Assembly (NCBI RefSeq): GCF_001648155.1
Contig: NZ_CP015199.1
Span: 3,667,001-3,731,000, forward strand
DNA length: 64,000 nt
Direction: 5' to 3'
DNA from: Chryseobacterium glaciei
GTDB lineage: Bacteria > Bacteroidota > Bacteroidia > Flavobacteriales > Weeksellaceae
Shown here: positions 26,257 to 35,762 of the stretch, piece after piece
How positions within the stretch are numbered: the stretch's first letter is position 1
Layout: every line of letters starts with the position of its first letter
Made by a program: the position numbers and the translations under genes
Notes under the pieces: model-generated
Seen by the model: the letters and a program-made list of their open reading frames with translations, nothing else
Told to the model about the DNA's origin: nothing
Databases searched by the model: none

Positions 26257-26634
26257 ATGAATCTGGATAGTATAAAAGCTCTATTAATCGGAACTGCAAT
26301 TGCATTTTCAGGAGGATTATTAAGGGTGCTAGTTTCAATACAAAACAAAGAGAAAAAACAACCATGGGAGCACTTTGTCACATTAGCAATAGTAGTAATT
26401 GTTGGTCTTACAATGAGTTATTTAATGAATAGAGCCGAATTACACAACAAATGGTATTCAACAGGAGTATTATTTGTGCTTGGCTACGGCTATGATAAAT
26501 TCTTGAAAATGATCACTACAAATCTGCCTAATTGGATTGATAAAGCAGTGAATCTTTTTATTGAAAACCGATATGGGGTAAAAACTAATAGACAAACTGA
26601 TGAAGGAGAAGAGAAAAAAGACGATGTGCTTTAA
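26257..26634 (+). CDS. holin-like small membrane protein
   Basis: This 125-residue protein has three hydrophobic segments: about residues 7-27 (ALLIGTAIAFSGGLLRVLVS), 41-57 (FVTLAIVVIVGLTMSYL) and 68-80 (WYSTGVLFVLGYG). A charged tail with a basic-acidic end follows (QTDEGEEKKDD). This is the usual build of phage-type holins. With the lysozyme at 44868 and the spanin-like lipoprotein at 44302 it would complete a lysis set for particle release. Identity as a holin is inferred from topology and context. Confidence 0.6.
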   Translation: MNLDSIKALLIGTAIAFSGGLLRVLVSIQNKEKKQPWEHFVTLAIVVIVGLTMSYLMNRAELHNKWYSTGVLFVLGYGYDKFLKMITTNLPNWIDKAVNLFIENRYGVKTNRQTDEGEEKKDDVL

Positions 26635-26659
26635 TAGAAAATTAAGTAATGAAAACTCT

Positions 26660-26730
26660 TCACTGCAACTACAGAATCCATCTCTTAAAAAGTAGATAAT
26701 TCTCCTTAAAAAGAGTGAATTTTGAATATG
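26660..26730 (+). repeat. fibre-leader repeat, copy 1 (degenerate)
   Basis: ACTGCAACTACAGAAT at 26662-26677 followed by GAGTGAATTTTGAAT at 26713-26727 matches the two ends of the repeat found before the fibre genes. The middle is divergent. It lies in the 324-bp gap before the effector gene. Confidence 0.5.
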
Positions 26731-26889
26731 AAAACCTGAAAACTCAAAAAACAAGAAAGCAAAAAATATAAGTGGCTCAGCATTACCTGTTTCTTATCAC
26801 CAAGTTGAATAACCACTTCTAATTACTCAAATTCTTTAAAAAAAATCTACCCTACACGGTCTGATTTTTCACTTCAACAGGTATGTATA

Positions 26890-26925
26890 AAAGCGCAACA
26901 GTATGAGTTGCGCTTTGTATACTTT
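26890..26925 (+). terminator. hairpin before effector gene
   Basis: AAAGCGCAAC (26890-26899) pairs perfectly with GTTGCGCTTT (26907-26916), followed by GTATACTTTTT. It would end transcription from the holin-like gene and separate the effector unit. Confidence 0.65.
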
Positions 26926-26958
26926 TTAAAATAATATGTAATTAAAAACACCAAGTCA

Positions 26959-29900
26959 ATGAAAGCAGCAAAACCTGTAGAAAAAGACAATAAAGCCAAC
27001 CAAAACCAAAGCAAAAAGCAAAAGCAAAAAGAGCCTATGGTTGTTCATCAATCTGAGGCAGAGGTGGCCGCTACACAAATACAAAAGACTGGCAGTCAGA
27101 CTGTTGTGACCGGATCAGGAAATCCTAATAATAATTTGGTCGGTCGAAATGGTAGTAATCCAATGACTCAAACCATTTATGATCAAGGTTCAGAGATAAT
27201 GTATGGAAGATTTCAGGAAAGCCTTAAACAAACCGGTGATGTCAACCATCCCGACACCAAAAAGGCTGAAAAAGATTATATGTCAACCAAAAATGTAAGT
27301 CAGGGACAAGATTATAATGACCATAAATCGGGAACTTCTCTGCCAAAGACTTCACAGGATGAGTCAACTAAAAGCAAAGCTGAAAGTCAAGAGGTCTTGT
27401 CTGAATTGATACCCGAATCAGGGGGACATGATAAAAAGAAGAAAAATGAAGGCAAAAACCAAAAGAGCAGCAATGAGAAAATAGAATCCCATTTGATTAA
27501 GATAGAACCCAATCAGCATTATGAAAATCAGTTGATATCCACGGACGAACAACTCGACCGATTTGCGGAGAACCAGATGAAACTTACTCGAAAGCTTAAT
27601 TGGGGAAAATTAGGGGATGATTTTGTACAGAAACTTGTAAAAACAGGAGGTACTATCAATTATCAAATTTTGCTCAATAATGATATTGTAGCGAAAGAAA
27701 TCGCCGATTTACCTGAAGAAAAGAAAAAGTTTTTACAAAATTCTGATACCAAATTACAAAGTCTTGTTTTGCTGGATTTACTTAAAGAACTCAGCCCTGC
27801 AGAAATGGCAGATTTTAAAAGCAAAACCACTGCCGAGAGTAGTAGTTCAAAAGATATTGAAAACTCTTTACGAAAGTATATACAAGATAGAAATCTACGG
27901 AAAAAAGAAAATGATCAAAGAGAATCTATCACAAGATCATTTACGGGTAGTAGTATGATAGAGGTATATCACAAGTATAAAACGTGTCAAAAATCACAGG
28001 GTGTAGTAGATGATTATCCCAAAAACAACAAGCATGAAGGAGCTGTACCTGATATTGTGTTAAAAGAAGCCCATAACGATTTTTATATTTTTGAGCAAGC
28101 AGCCAAAGCAATGGGATATACCACTAATGAGTTTATAAGTCTCATACACCAATATGAGGTTGCTTTCCGAAAAGAGACCATCCATATAGCTGAAGATGTG
28201 TTGCAAAAGTATCATCATACACTTTTTGAACAAAAAAAGAAATTACTTGAAGATGCTTTCTTAACCAATTTATTGGGAAAAATAAAAGCTTCTAAGGCTA
28301 AGGAAAGTTATAGAACAGCAAATGGTGCTAGTGCAGGAGCATCAGGTATGGCGTTTGCTGAAAAACCAACTGATAAAGAGCGTAGTTTTGGCCAAGAAAT
28401 GAAAGCTCTTGCAATTTCGAAAGAAACAGAAGGAAACAATGCCATCGGTTCGCTTTCATCTACCACGCCGTTGGTACAAGACAATGGTTTCAATAAGGAA
28501 GGTTTTGCGAACGTAGAAACAAAACAAGAACTTCGCAATTTCTTGGCAAACTATATCAGCGATCAGGAAGCAAACATAGCAAGAATTATTAAAAACTTAA
28601 ATGCCGACCAAGGTCTTTCGATCTATGGTTATGCAAGTTTACTTGAAAAATCAAAAGAACAACAAGGAATAGCTAAAGACAGTATTTTTGATTTAATAAT
28701 AACTGATAAAGAAAGTGAAGAAAGTACTAAACATATTATAGAAGGATTATTAATAGGAGTTTTGGCAGTTGCATTAGGATTGCTTTCTTTTGGTACAGGA
28801 ACAGTAGCATTATTATTAGCTGCAGGTAATTTTGCTTTAAGTGCTTATTTAACGTATGAAGAAATAGATAAATACCGTACACAGCTTGCTGCCTATAAAG
28901 TTGATATTTCACAAGATGAGCCAAGTGCTGTTTGGATAATTATTTCTGTTGTAGGTTCTGCCTTAGATGCTGCAGCTGTAGCAAAAATATCAAGTAAATT
29001 AGTAAAAGCAGGTAGAGTATTTGAAAAATCAAAGAATATAACCCAAACTAGAAAATTACTTACTGACGCGAACTTGGATCCTGCAACTCAGGAAAAAGTG
29101 ATAAAGGCATTAAATGATGATTTGGCCAGAGCTAAGGCACTTGAGACTAAAATTCAGCAAAATACTGTAAAACAAGCAGAGCTAAAAGTTGACATAAAAC
29201 AATCACTAAATAAAGCTCAAAAAAGTGCTTTTACAGTAAATACATTTGTAAATCCTGAGTTTGCCATCAAGCTACTACCGATAGCTGTTAAGTATGTAAA
29301 AAGTGGTGTGCTAAGCTTTGAAAAATTTTTATTTGAATTACAAGCTGCAAAAATAATTAAAGAAATAGAAAAATTATCGTCTGAAGAATTATCTTTGCTT
29401 AGAAAAACTTTTGAAGATGCAAAATCTTTAGCTAAAGAAAATGAGGAACTTGCTGATTTTGATATATCCACAATGCGGGAAATTGCCAAAAATGCAGGAG
29501 ATATACATGCACAAAATATTATTAAAGGGCTTAAAGGAAAAAAAATACCACAAGATGAAATAGACCAGATAATTATACGCTGTAAATATATAGATGTCAA
29601 ATTAGGGAATACACAAATGTCCGAAATAGTAGATAAATTAGCAAATAGTCATGGATTTAAAAATCCTGAAGATTTATTAGATATTTTACGTGTAGCCTTT
29701 GAAAAGCCTAATCTAAAAGGAAAAAAAATCTATGAATCTGCTGAAGTAATTAGTAAATCTACCAAAGATCTATTAAATGAATTGGAAACAGGATTGAAAG
29801 AACTAGATAAAGGACATGAGGTAATAATATCAAGAAAGATTAGGCCGGATGGTACTAGATCTGGATATGACAAATTAGAAAAAGGAGGTAATGAAATAGA

Positions 29901-30255
29901 TGTATTAAATATTACTGAAAGAAGAATAATTGAAAGTAAACGTGTTATAGGTAGTGACGAACAAGTTAAAGTAAATATTAAAAGTATAATGGGAAAGTTC
30001 AATACGGAAACGCGACTAAGTACTGCAAATAAAGATTTATATCCAAATCATTTTGGTCAGATAAAAATTGATAATCCTAATAATTCATATTTTAATCTAA
30101 ATAAGCAACAGTTTATTGATAAAATTAGACAAGACTTATTTCCTTACACATCTGTTCAAGGCGGGATTGAAAAAATAGAATTACAGAAGGCAATACAAGA
30201 ATTAGAAGTTACAAATGGAAAAGGAACATTTAAAATTAATAAAGATGAATGGTAA
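26959..30255 (+). CDS. putative eCIS effector: polymorphic toxin with PD-(D/E)XK-like nuclease end
   Basis: This 1098-residue protein has no signal peptide. Residues 1-190 are a disordered Lys/Gln/Ser-rich leader, like the packaging regions of eCIS cargo. The middle is helical. Residues about 590-680 hold hydrophobic segments (GLLIGVLAVALGLLSFG, AVWIIISVVGSALDA) typical of polymorphic toxins. The last about 150 residues look like a nuclease domain: NEIDVL near 978-983, followed by RRIIESKRV near 988-996, forms a D-x(n)-ExK pattern of PD-(D/E)XK enzymes. An acidic gene overlaps its stop codon, as immunity genes do. Cargo and nuclease activity are inferred. Confidence 0.7.
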   Translation: MKAAKPVEKDNKANQNQSKKQKQKEPMVVHQSEAEVAATQIQKTGSQTVVTGSGNPNNNLVGRNGSNPMTQTIYDQGSEIMYGRFQESLKQTGDVNHPDTKKAEKDYMSTKNVSQGQDYNDHKSGTSLPKTSQDESTKSKAESQEVLSELIPESGGHDKKKKNEGKNQKSSNEKIESHLIKIEPNQHYENQLISTDEQLDRFAENQMKLTRKLNWGKLGDDFVQKLVKTGGTINYQILLNNDIVAKEIADLPEEKKKFLQNSDTKLQSLVLLDLLKELSPAEMADFKSKTTAESSSSKDIENSLRKYIQDRNLRKKENDQRESITRSFTGSSMIEVYHKYKTCQKSQGVVDDYPKNNKHEGAVPDIVLKEAHNDFYIFEQAAKAMGYTTNEFISLIHQYEVAFRKETIHIAEDVLQKYHHTLFEQKKKLLEDAFLTNLLGKIKASKAKESYRTANGASAGASGMAFAEKPTDKERSFGQEMKALAISKETEGNNAIGSLSSTTPLVQDNGFNKEGFANVETKQELRNFLANYISDQEANIARIIKNLNADQGLSIYGYASLLEKSKEQQGIAKDSIFDLIITDKESEESTKHIIEGLLIGVLAVALGLLSFGTGTVALLLAAGNFALSAYLTYEEIDKYRTQLAAYKVDISQDEPSAVWIIISVVGSALDAAAVAKISSKLVKAGRVFEKSKNITQTRKLLTDANLDPATQEKVIKALNDDLARAKALETKIQQNTVKQAELKVDIKQSLNKAQKSAFTVNTFVNPEFAIKLLPIAVKYVKSGVLSFEKFLFELQAAKIIKEIEKLSSEELSLLRKTFEDAKSLAKENEELADFDISTMREIAKNAGDIHAQNIIKGLKGKKIPQDEIDQIIIRCKYIDVKLGNTQMSEIVDKLANSHGFKNPEDLLDILRVAFEKPNLKGKKIYESAEVISKSTKDLLNELETGLKELDKGHEVIISRKIRPDGTRSGYDKLEKGGNEIDVLNITERRIIESKRVIGSDEQVKVNIKSIMGKFNTETRLSTANKDLYPNHFGQIKIDNPNNSYFNLNKQQFIDKIRQDLFPYTSVQGGIEKIELQKAIQELEVTNGKGTFKINKDEW

Positions 30256-31060
30256 TAAAATAAATAATGTAAGTGAATATTGGAAATACATGGATTATGA
30301 TGTTTCCTCATTCAAAATTAGCTGGAATACAAAAGAATCGCAAATGTTTTTGGAAGATAAGACCTCAGATTTTATTTGTTCATATATTCTTTTAACTTAT
30401 AAGTATGGGATACTATTACCTCATAATATTACTGAATTAACTAACCTAAAACAGGTTGTTAATGAAATAAATGTTAAAAGTGATTCTATAGATTCTTCCA
30501 TTTGGAAAAAGTTTAATTACTTATATGATTATAACAATAATTTGCTATATCACTCATTATTATTTGTTCAAAAGGAAAAAAATGAAAAAATTTTTGCAGA
30601 AAAAATTGTAAATGCAGATTTATTACTCACCTATGAGGATATTCTAAATATGAATGATAATTTTTACGCAGAGCCAACTACAATATTATTTTTTAAAAAT
30701 TACTTTTTTCTTACATTTAATGCTGATACTTTTTTTGATGAACTTTCTAATGATAATTCCGATGTAATAATCGATAATTCAGAAACAGCTTATTTGAATA
30801 CACCAAGATTTAATAGTTTTTTAAGAGATTTTATTATACTGTGTTTTGAATATGGAGCAACAGATTTCGAGTTTGATGATTTGGAATATGAAAATATTTC
30901 CGAACAAGGAATATTATTTGACAATGGAATAGTTTACTACGAAGATATCTACGATTCATTACCGGAAGAACATAAGTATAGACCTTTTAAGGAAATACAG
31001 GTAGAATTAGATGCCACTAATTATAAGAGATATATGGAAAACAAACATGAAATAAAATAA
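30245..31060 (+). CDS. putative immunity protein for the effector
   Basis: The start at 30245 (MNGNKINNVS, 271 residues) overlaps the toxin stop by 11 bases. An upstream in-frame start at 30215 would lie deeper in the toxin gene and is less likely. The protein is strongly acidic, especially near its end (FEFDDLEYENISEQ, YYEDIYDSLPEE), as expected for an inhibitor of a nucleic-acid-binding toxin. Its DNA is very A/T-rich. It is cytoplasmic (no signal peptide) and its family is not recognised. Immunity is inferred from overlap, order and charge. Confidence 0.6.
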   Translation: MNGNKINNVSEYWKYMDYDVSSFKISWNTKESQMFLEDKTSDFICSYILLTYKYGILLPHNITELTNLKQVVNEINVKSDSIDSSIWKKFNYLYDYNNNLLYHSLLFVQKEKNEKIFAEKIVNADLLLTYEDILNMNDNFYAEPTTILFFKNYFFLTFNADTFFDELSNDNSDVIIDNSETAYLNTPRFNSFLRDFIILCFEYGATDFEFDDLEYENISEQGILFDNGIVYYEDIYDSLPEEHKYRPFKEIQVELDATNYKRYMENKHEIK

Positions 31061-31155
31061 AATACTCTGCTTCTGAAGTTGCAAAATTCGGAAAACAGTA
31101 ATATATAAGAGAGTCTACCCAAGTTTTTAAATAAACTCTTTTAATATACTTATTG

Positions 31156-31180
31156 CCGCATGATTTATCATGCGGTTTTT
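31156..31180 (+). terminator. strong intrinsic terminator
   Basis: CCGCATGAT and ATCATGCGG (31156-31175) form a perfect 9-bp stem with a 2-nt loop, followed by TTTTT. It ends the toxin-immunity unit. Confidence 0.9.
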
Positions 31181-31314
31181 ATTTTAATCACTTCTCAAAC
31201 ATAATTATCTTATAAAACACTATTTTAGAAAAATATAGGATGGTAAATTAAATAAAGAACTGGAGTTGCTAACTTTGTTAGGACACAATTCTTATACTCT
31301 TTAACTTTAAGAGT

Positions 31315-31605
31315 ATGAAAAAGATCAGAAAAAATTACAGTTTAGAGTTTAAGATCCAAGCAGTATCTTTAAGCGAACAGCGAGGCAATGTATCCTTAGT
31401 AGCTCAAGAATTAGGGATTTGCAAAGAAAGTCTAGTCAATTGGAGAAAGCTTCACAAAGAAGGTAAGCTTACGAAGGAAAAACAAATTCCCTCCGATCCC
31501 ATAAGAGAAGAGCTTTTGAGACTTCGCAAGGAACTTGAAGAAACAAGGCTAGAACGTGACATCTTAAAAAAGGCGGTAGGCATCTTCTCCAAGAGAGACG
31601 GGTAA
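31315..31605 (+). CDS. IS3-family transposase OrfA
   Basis: This 96-residue protein has the IS3 OrfA helix-turn-helix (YSLEFKIQAVSLSEQRGN ... LVNWRKLH) and a C-terminal leucine-zipper-like helix (EELLRLRKELEETRLERDIL-KKA). The heptamer A-AAA-AAG at 31566-31572 is in the right phase for a programmed -1 shift. The shift would join OrfA to the -1 frame that runs into OrfB (GRHLLQERRVRYKFIKEH). Confidence 0.9.
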   Translation: MKKIRKNYSLEFKIQAVSLSEQRGNVSLVAQELGICKESLVNWRKLHKEGKLTKEKQIPSDPIREELLRLRKELEETRLERDILKKAVGIFSKRDG

Positions 31606-31606
31606 G

Positions 31607-32486
31607 ATATAAATTTATCAAAGAACACGCTAATGTGTTTCCTGTCGGGAAGATGTGTGAGGTATTAAAGGTAAGCAGGAGCAGCTTCTATCATTGGAAG
31701 AAAGGAAAATCTACTAAACTATCAGAAAGAAGAACTATTTTATCTTCAGAGATCTTCAGTATTTATCATTGGAGTCGTGGCAGATATGGAAGTCCGCGAA
31801 TAACCAGAGAACTGGAAGCAAAGGGAATGAGAGCCTCACGTCCTTTTGTTGCCAAACTGATGAGAGAACGTGACCTGAGAAGTATCGTGAAGAAAAAATT
31901 TAAGAAAACCACCAATTCTTCCCACCGATACCCTGTTGTAGAGAATTATCTGAATCAAAATTTTCAGGTTAAAAACAGCAAAGAGGTCTGGGTCTCTGAT
32001 ATTACCTATATCCGTACAGGTCAAGGTTGGCTGTATCTCACTACGGTCATTGATCTGTTTGACAGAAAAGTTATAGGCTGGTAATTGAGTGAGACGATGA
32101 AGGCTCAGGATACTAGTATTGCCGCCTTGAAAATGGCACGACTTCACCGTCCTTTACAGGATCATGATAGCTTAATTTTCCATTCGGACAGAGGGATACA
32201 GTATGCGTGCACAGAATTTACTTCAATGGTAGGAAAAAATATTACCCGAAGTATGAGTGGAAAAGGAAATTGCTATGACAATGCTGTAGCGGAGAGTTTT
32301 TTTAAAACTCTGAAAACTGAACTTATCTATCAAAATAAATATGAAACTAGAGATCATGCCAAAAACTCTGTGTTTGAATATATAGAAACATTTTACAACA
32401 CTCAGAGAAGGCATTCTGCCTTAGGAAATTTAACCATAAGAGAGTATCAAAATTTAATGTCTAATCAATCTAAAAATGTAGCATAA
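31607..32486 (+). pseudogene. IS3-family transposase OrfB, with in-frame stop
   Basis: The OrfB frame continues after the -1 shift and reads as an rve integrase core: helix region SRSSFYHWKKG, then first catalytic Asp in WVSDITYIR. After DRKVIGW comes TAA at 32082-32084 where related proteins have Ser (TCA to TAA is one base). The same frame then resumes with LSETMKAQD. It contains the second Asp (FHSDRGIQY) and the Glu (YDNAVAESFFKTLK). Since the stop separates the DDE residues, the enzyme should be inactive unless the stop is suppressed. No frameshift is needed to join the two halves. Confidence 0.88.
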
Positions 32487-32614
32487 AGAGTATATAAATT
32501 TTGTCTCAAAAATAGTTGCAAGTTCAAAAAAATGTTACGATCAAATTTGACGCTGATCATTTTGTACCTAGATCATTATATATGCCGAAGGATTTTTTTC
32601 AATAATAGAATAAG

Positions 32615-32640
32615 AGCCTTGTTTTTACAAGGCTTTTTAT
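32615..32640 (+). terminator. intrinsic terminator
   Basis: AGCCTTGT and ACAAGGCT (32615-32636) form a stem with TTTT following. It sits between the IS end and the beta-repeat gene. Confidence 0.75.
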
Positions 32641-32741
32641 ATTTCATGAAAACTTGGTATATTGGGCAACAATATAAAAGGTGGATTATAAATAGTCCTA
32701 ATCAATAAACCAAAAACAATAACCAATTTAAACTTTAAACC

Positions 32742-33152
32742 ATGAAAAAAACACTATTTATTTGTTTCCTTCTGTTCAATCTTTCCGTTTTAAGTGCACA
32801 AACCATTGAATCTGGTAGTCATAGTACTGCAGGTTACATCAAAAGTGATGGCACAATCGAAAATAAAAGTCATTCAACGGTAGGTTACATCAAAAGCGAT
32901 GGCACTATTGAAAATAAAAGTCACAGCACTATTGGCCGAATCAAAAGTGATGGAACAATAGAAAACAAAAGTGGTTCTACTGTGGGATATGTAAAAAAAG
33001 ACGGAACGGTAGAAAGCAGCAGCCATTCAACGATTGGTTATATTAAAGACAATGGAACGGTAGAAAGCGGTAGTCATAGCACTATTGGTTATGCGAGTGG
33101 AATTAAAAAAGAATGGGCAGCAGTGGCTTTTTTCTTCTTTAAAATGGATTAA
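32742..33152 (+). CDS. secreted protein of 17-residue beta repeats
   Basis: This 136-residue protein starts with a clear signal peptide (MKKTLFICFLLFNLSVLSAQ). It then has five full 17-residue repeats with consensus TIExkSHSTiGyIKSDG and a partial sixth, followed by a short aromatic tail (AVAFFFFKMD). One strand per repeat in a closed ring or solenoid (five-fold beta-flower type) is a likely fold. It is flanked by terminators on both sides, so it is an independent unit. A link to the eCIS is not evident. Confidence 0.7.
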   Translation: MKKTLFICFLLFNLSVLSAQTIESGSHSTAGYIKSDGTIENKSHSTVGYIKSDGTIENKSHSTIGRIKSDGTIENKSGSTVGYVKKDGTVESSSHSTIGYIKDNGTVESGSHSTIGYASGIKKEWAAVAFFFFKMD

Positions 33153-33201
33153 TAATCAGCTCTGCGAAAAGAACTATTTCGCAAAATATAGTTAAAAAAT
33201 T

Positions 33202-33235
33202 AAGGCTTGGATTTTATAATCCGAGCCTTTTTATT
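33202..33235 (+). terminator. intrinsic terminator after beta-repeat gene
   Basis: AAGGCTTGGATT and its partner AATCCGAGCCTT (33202-33229) form a stem with one mismatch, followed by TTTATTT. Confidence 0.75.
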
Positions 33236-33349
33236 TGTTTAATACTATCTAAAATTTCTTTCTTCCTTAATGATTCAATTTTACGACTAAATGAATATTT
33301 AAACTAAAGAAATACAATTGTTAGCAATATTTTAAAGAAATACTCCAAG

Positions 33350-33423
33350 TTACTGTAACTACAGAATAGGTAGGTCAAAAAACTTTAATAAGAGTGAAAA
33401 AATAATGAATTTTGGACTTTAAA
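33350..33423 (+). repeat. fibre-leader repeat, copy 2
   Basis: The segment reads TTACTGTAACTACAGAATAG, then GGTCAAAAAACTTTAATAAG, and ends AATGAATTTTGGACTTTAAA. It lies 64 bp before the fibre gene at 33487, in the gene-free stretch 33153-33486, where nothing else was seen beyond the terminator. Confidence 0.75.
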
Positions 33424-33486
33424 ATATAAATAGGATTCAAAATCAATTAAGCTAAAAACATAAGCAGTTACGAATATTAAAGTATT

Positions 33487-35340
33487 ATGGAAAAAAATGA
33501 AATAACCACAAAAGAGGAACTAAAAACCTATTTTGGAACAGGTAAATATCCTACACAAAGTCAATTTTCAGATTTTATAGATTCCTATTGGCATAAAGAA
33601 GAAAACATAGAGTCCCAAGAAACATTAGCAACTGTTGTTAATAGAAATAATAAGATTCCTGAGCAAGGGATTAAATTTTTACAAAATGGAACAACGCCTT
33701 CTACTAGAGTTGAATTAAGGGTCAACCCAAAAACGTGGTCTCAATGGTTTGGAAATATGAATCCGGATCATACAGGAATTTATAATCAGTCATTTGGTTA
33801 CGGAGCTTTGCAGGAAATTACTACCGGAAGTGAAAATGTAGCCCTAGGAAATCATGCATTATGGAAACTTACGACCGGTATAAGAAATACCGTAGTAGGA
33901 TCTGCTTCAATGAATGCTTTGAAAGAAGGGAATTGGAATGTTGTAGTAGGGCAGGCCACTTTGTATTATTTTGCTTCAGGTACAAATAATACTGCTGTTG
34001 GCCGGGTTGCGATGAGTAACTTTATAGGTGGGTACGGTAACACGGCGTTAGGTAGCCATTCAGGATTTGTGGATGGTGGAACGCTGCATACTCAAGAGTA
34101 CAACTATAATACTTTTTTAGGATTCAGATCAGGCTATACAACAGATTTACCGAATAATTTAAAAGGTCATAATAATGTTACCATTGGGGCAAATGCTCCA
34201 ATAGGCGGTAATACTAATAATAAATTGGTGATACATTCATCAGAAGCAGTACTAGACCATAACATCACACTTCCTCTTATAGGTGGTGATTTTGTAGAAA
34301 GAACTTTAGCTTTTGATTCTTCATTAAAAGTTCATCGGCTTCAACAGGCAGATTCTGCTTTTACCAAAAACATCGTTGCTAAACCTGATGGAACATTCGG
34401 ATGGGAAGAAAAAACAGATGTGCAGACTTCAGGTGAAAATATTGCCACGGCAGATTTAACGAATACTCAGGAAAGAGTTTTTACTCAAAATGCAAATTTT
34501 ACCTGGGATACTCTGGGGAAACCTTATTATTTAAAAGGATTAGCTGACCAAACAGGAAATTTAACACAGTATAATAAAGTGTTAAGAATAGACCCTGTAA
34601 CTAAACAAGTTGCAATGGGAGATTCTTTCGAAGTAGCTGTAACGATACCAGATAATTTAACGATTAATGCACCAGCAATGAATGTTAATTACACAGTTAA
34701 TCATGTTTATCCGGATCCTGTCCCATCTTTACCCCAAAACTTAATAGATTTAAAGAATTTTATGGCAACAATAGCAACAAATCAATATACACAAATACAA
34801 GATTCACAAGTTGTTTTTCAAAAAATAGATACAGCCGATAGAGGTTATTTTTCTAATGGAGTAGCATATATACGAAGTGGTGTTGAAAATAATGGAAATG
34901 ACTATATAGCAAAATGTAGTTTTAATTTAGATGTTTTAATGCCACATGATAAAAATTGGGTATTATGTTTATCAGGAAGTAAAAGTCCACATTATGACTA
35001 TGCTAGAGGTTTACAAATAGGATTTTCAAGAACTTCTTCATCTTTAGGTGTACAACAACCTGAAATAGGTACACTAAAACCTCATATATCAAATTATGGG
35101 TTAGTGGGTTATGGTATAAATGATGGAAAATATCTTGATGTGAAACCAACAGTAGTTTATACAAAAGTAGGTGAAGTTTTAAATATAACAGTTGCCTATA
35201 GTGATGGTACTACTTACTCTGTAAATACTGATGCACAAACATTTTTAGGAGATTATAGATTTGTAATAACTTCTGGAGATTATCGTGACATACAACAATA
35301 TCCTTCTTTTTCAAATATAAGATATTATGTAGCGCCTTAA
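33487..35340 (+). CDS. eCIS tail fibre 1, YadA-head-like repeats
   Basis: This 617-residue protein starts with the shared anchor (LKTYFGTGKYPTQSQF-SDFIDSYWHKEE, about residues 12-40). Residues about 95-230 hold a run of short repeats of the type GALxxxTTGxxNVALGxxAL, as in YadA-head/Hep-Hag beta-rolls. A variable region follows with FTKNIVAKPDGTFGWEEK, then a C-terminal receptor-binding-like beta domain ending SFSNIRYYVAP. The leader before the ATG is nearly identical to those of the fibres at 35763 and 39722. It is probably a trimeric receptor-binding fibre attached to the baseplate. Confidence 0.8.
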   Translation: MEKNEITTKEELKTYFGTGKYPTQSQFSDFIDSYWHKEENIESQETLATVVNRNNKIPEQGIKFLQNGTTPSTRVELRVNPKTWSQWFGNMNPDHTGIYNQSFGYGALQEITTGSENVALGNHALWKLTTGIRNTVVGSASMNALKEGNWNVVVGQATLYYFASGTNNTAVGRVAMSNFIGGYGNTALGSHSGFVDGGTLHTQEYNYNTFLGFRSGYTTDLPNNLKGHNNVTIGANAPIGGNTNNKLVIHSSEAVLDHNITLPLIGGDFVERTLAFDSSLKVHRLQQADSAFTKNIVAKPDGTFGWEEKTDVQTSGENIATADLTNTQERVFTQNANFTWDTLGKPYYLKGLADQTGNLTQYNKVLRIDPVTKQVAMGDSFEVAVTIPDNLTINAPAMNVNYTVNHVYPDPVPSLPQNLIDLKNFMATIATNQYTQIQDSQVVFQKIDTADRGYFSNGVAYIRSGVENNGNDYIAKCSFNLDVLMPHDKNWVLCLSGSKSPHYDYARGLQIGFSRTSSSLGVQQPEIGTLKPHISNYGLVGYGINDGKYLDVKPTVVYTKVGEVLNITVAYSDGTTYSVNTDAQTFLGDYRFVITSGDYRDIQQYPSFSNIRYYVAP

Positions 35341-35503
35341 AAGTAAAAAAAATAGCAGAAAAATTATTAAAGGCAACAAATACAAAATTACTTCATTATA
35401 TCAACTCAACAAAATTAGATCTTAACTTATCAAGAAGATACCAAAACCTCATTTTTAATACTTCACTTTTTGTTGCTTTATTTAAAATAACTGTTAAGTA
35501 AAA

Positions 35504-35715
35504 AATCATCCGATTCTGAAAAAATAAGTGTTGTTGCAACTACAGAATAGAGAGGCCAAAAAACTTTTATAAGAACAAAAAAAGTATGAATTTTGGACTT
35601 TGAAATTAACCAATGAATCATCCGATTCTGACAAAATAAAGATTGCTGAAGCTACAGAATAGACAGGTCAAAAAACTTTTACAGGAACAAAAAAAATAAA
35701 TTTTGAACTTTAAAG
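35504..35715 (+). repeat. fibre-leader repeat, copies 3 and 4 in tandem
   Basis: Two head-to-tail units of about 100 bp (35504-35604 and 35616-35715) both contain AATCATCCGATTCTGA, then CTACAGAATAGA.AGG.CAAA, AAACTTTTA.A.GAACAAAA and AATTTTG.ACTTT. They sit 48 bp before the fibre at 35763. The rest of 35341-35762 shows only A/T-rich sequence. Confidence 0.8.
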
Positions 35716-35762
35716 TATAAATAATAATCGTAACCCAAAACATTCAAGAATATTAAAGTATT

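Larger units (their letters stand above)
31267..32520 (+). mobile_element. IS3-family insertion sequence, inactivated
   Basis: The ends start TGCTAAC on the left and, read inward from the right, TGCAAC. They share an imperfect inverted repeat of about 30 bp that runs to the common TATACTCTTT. The element is 1254 bp and flanked by a 3-bp direct repeat AGT (31264-31266 and 32521-32523), the usual IS3 target duplication. It holds orfA and a broken orfB. The insertion lies between the terminator of the toxin-immunity unit and the beta-repeat gene. Confidence 0.8.

Noticed and set aside
27764..27958. Alternate-frame ORF inside the effector gene
   Set aside because: It is out of frame with a long coherent protein and has no separate start signals.
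30215..30244. Upstream start for the immunity gene (MEKEHLKLIK)
   Set aside because: It would extend the overlap with the toxin gene to 41 bp; the ATG at 30245 gives the usual short overlap.
33350..35715. CRISPR array from the fibre-leader repeats
   Set aside because: Units are about 75-100 bp, divergent, at most two in tandem and widely spaced, with no spacers or cas genes.
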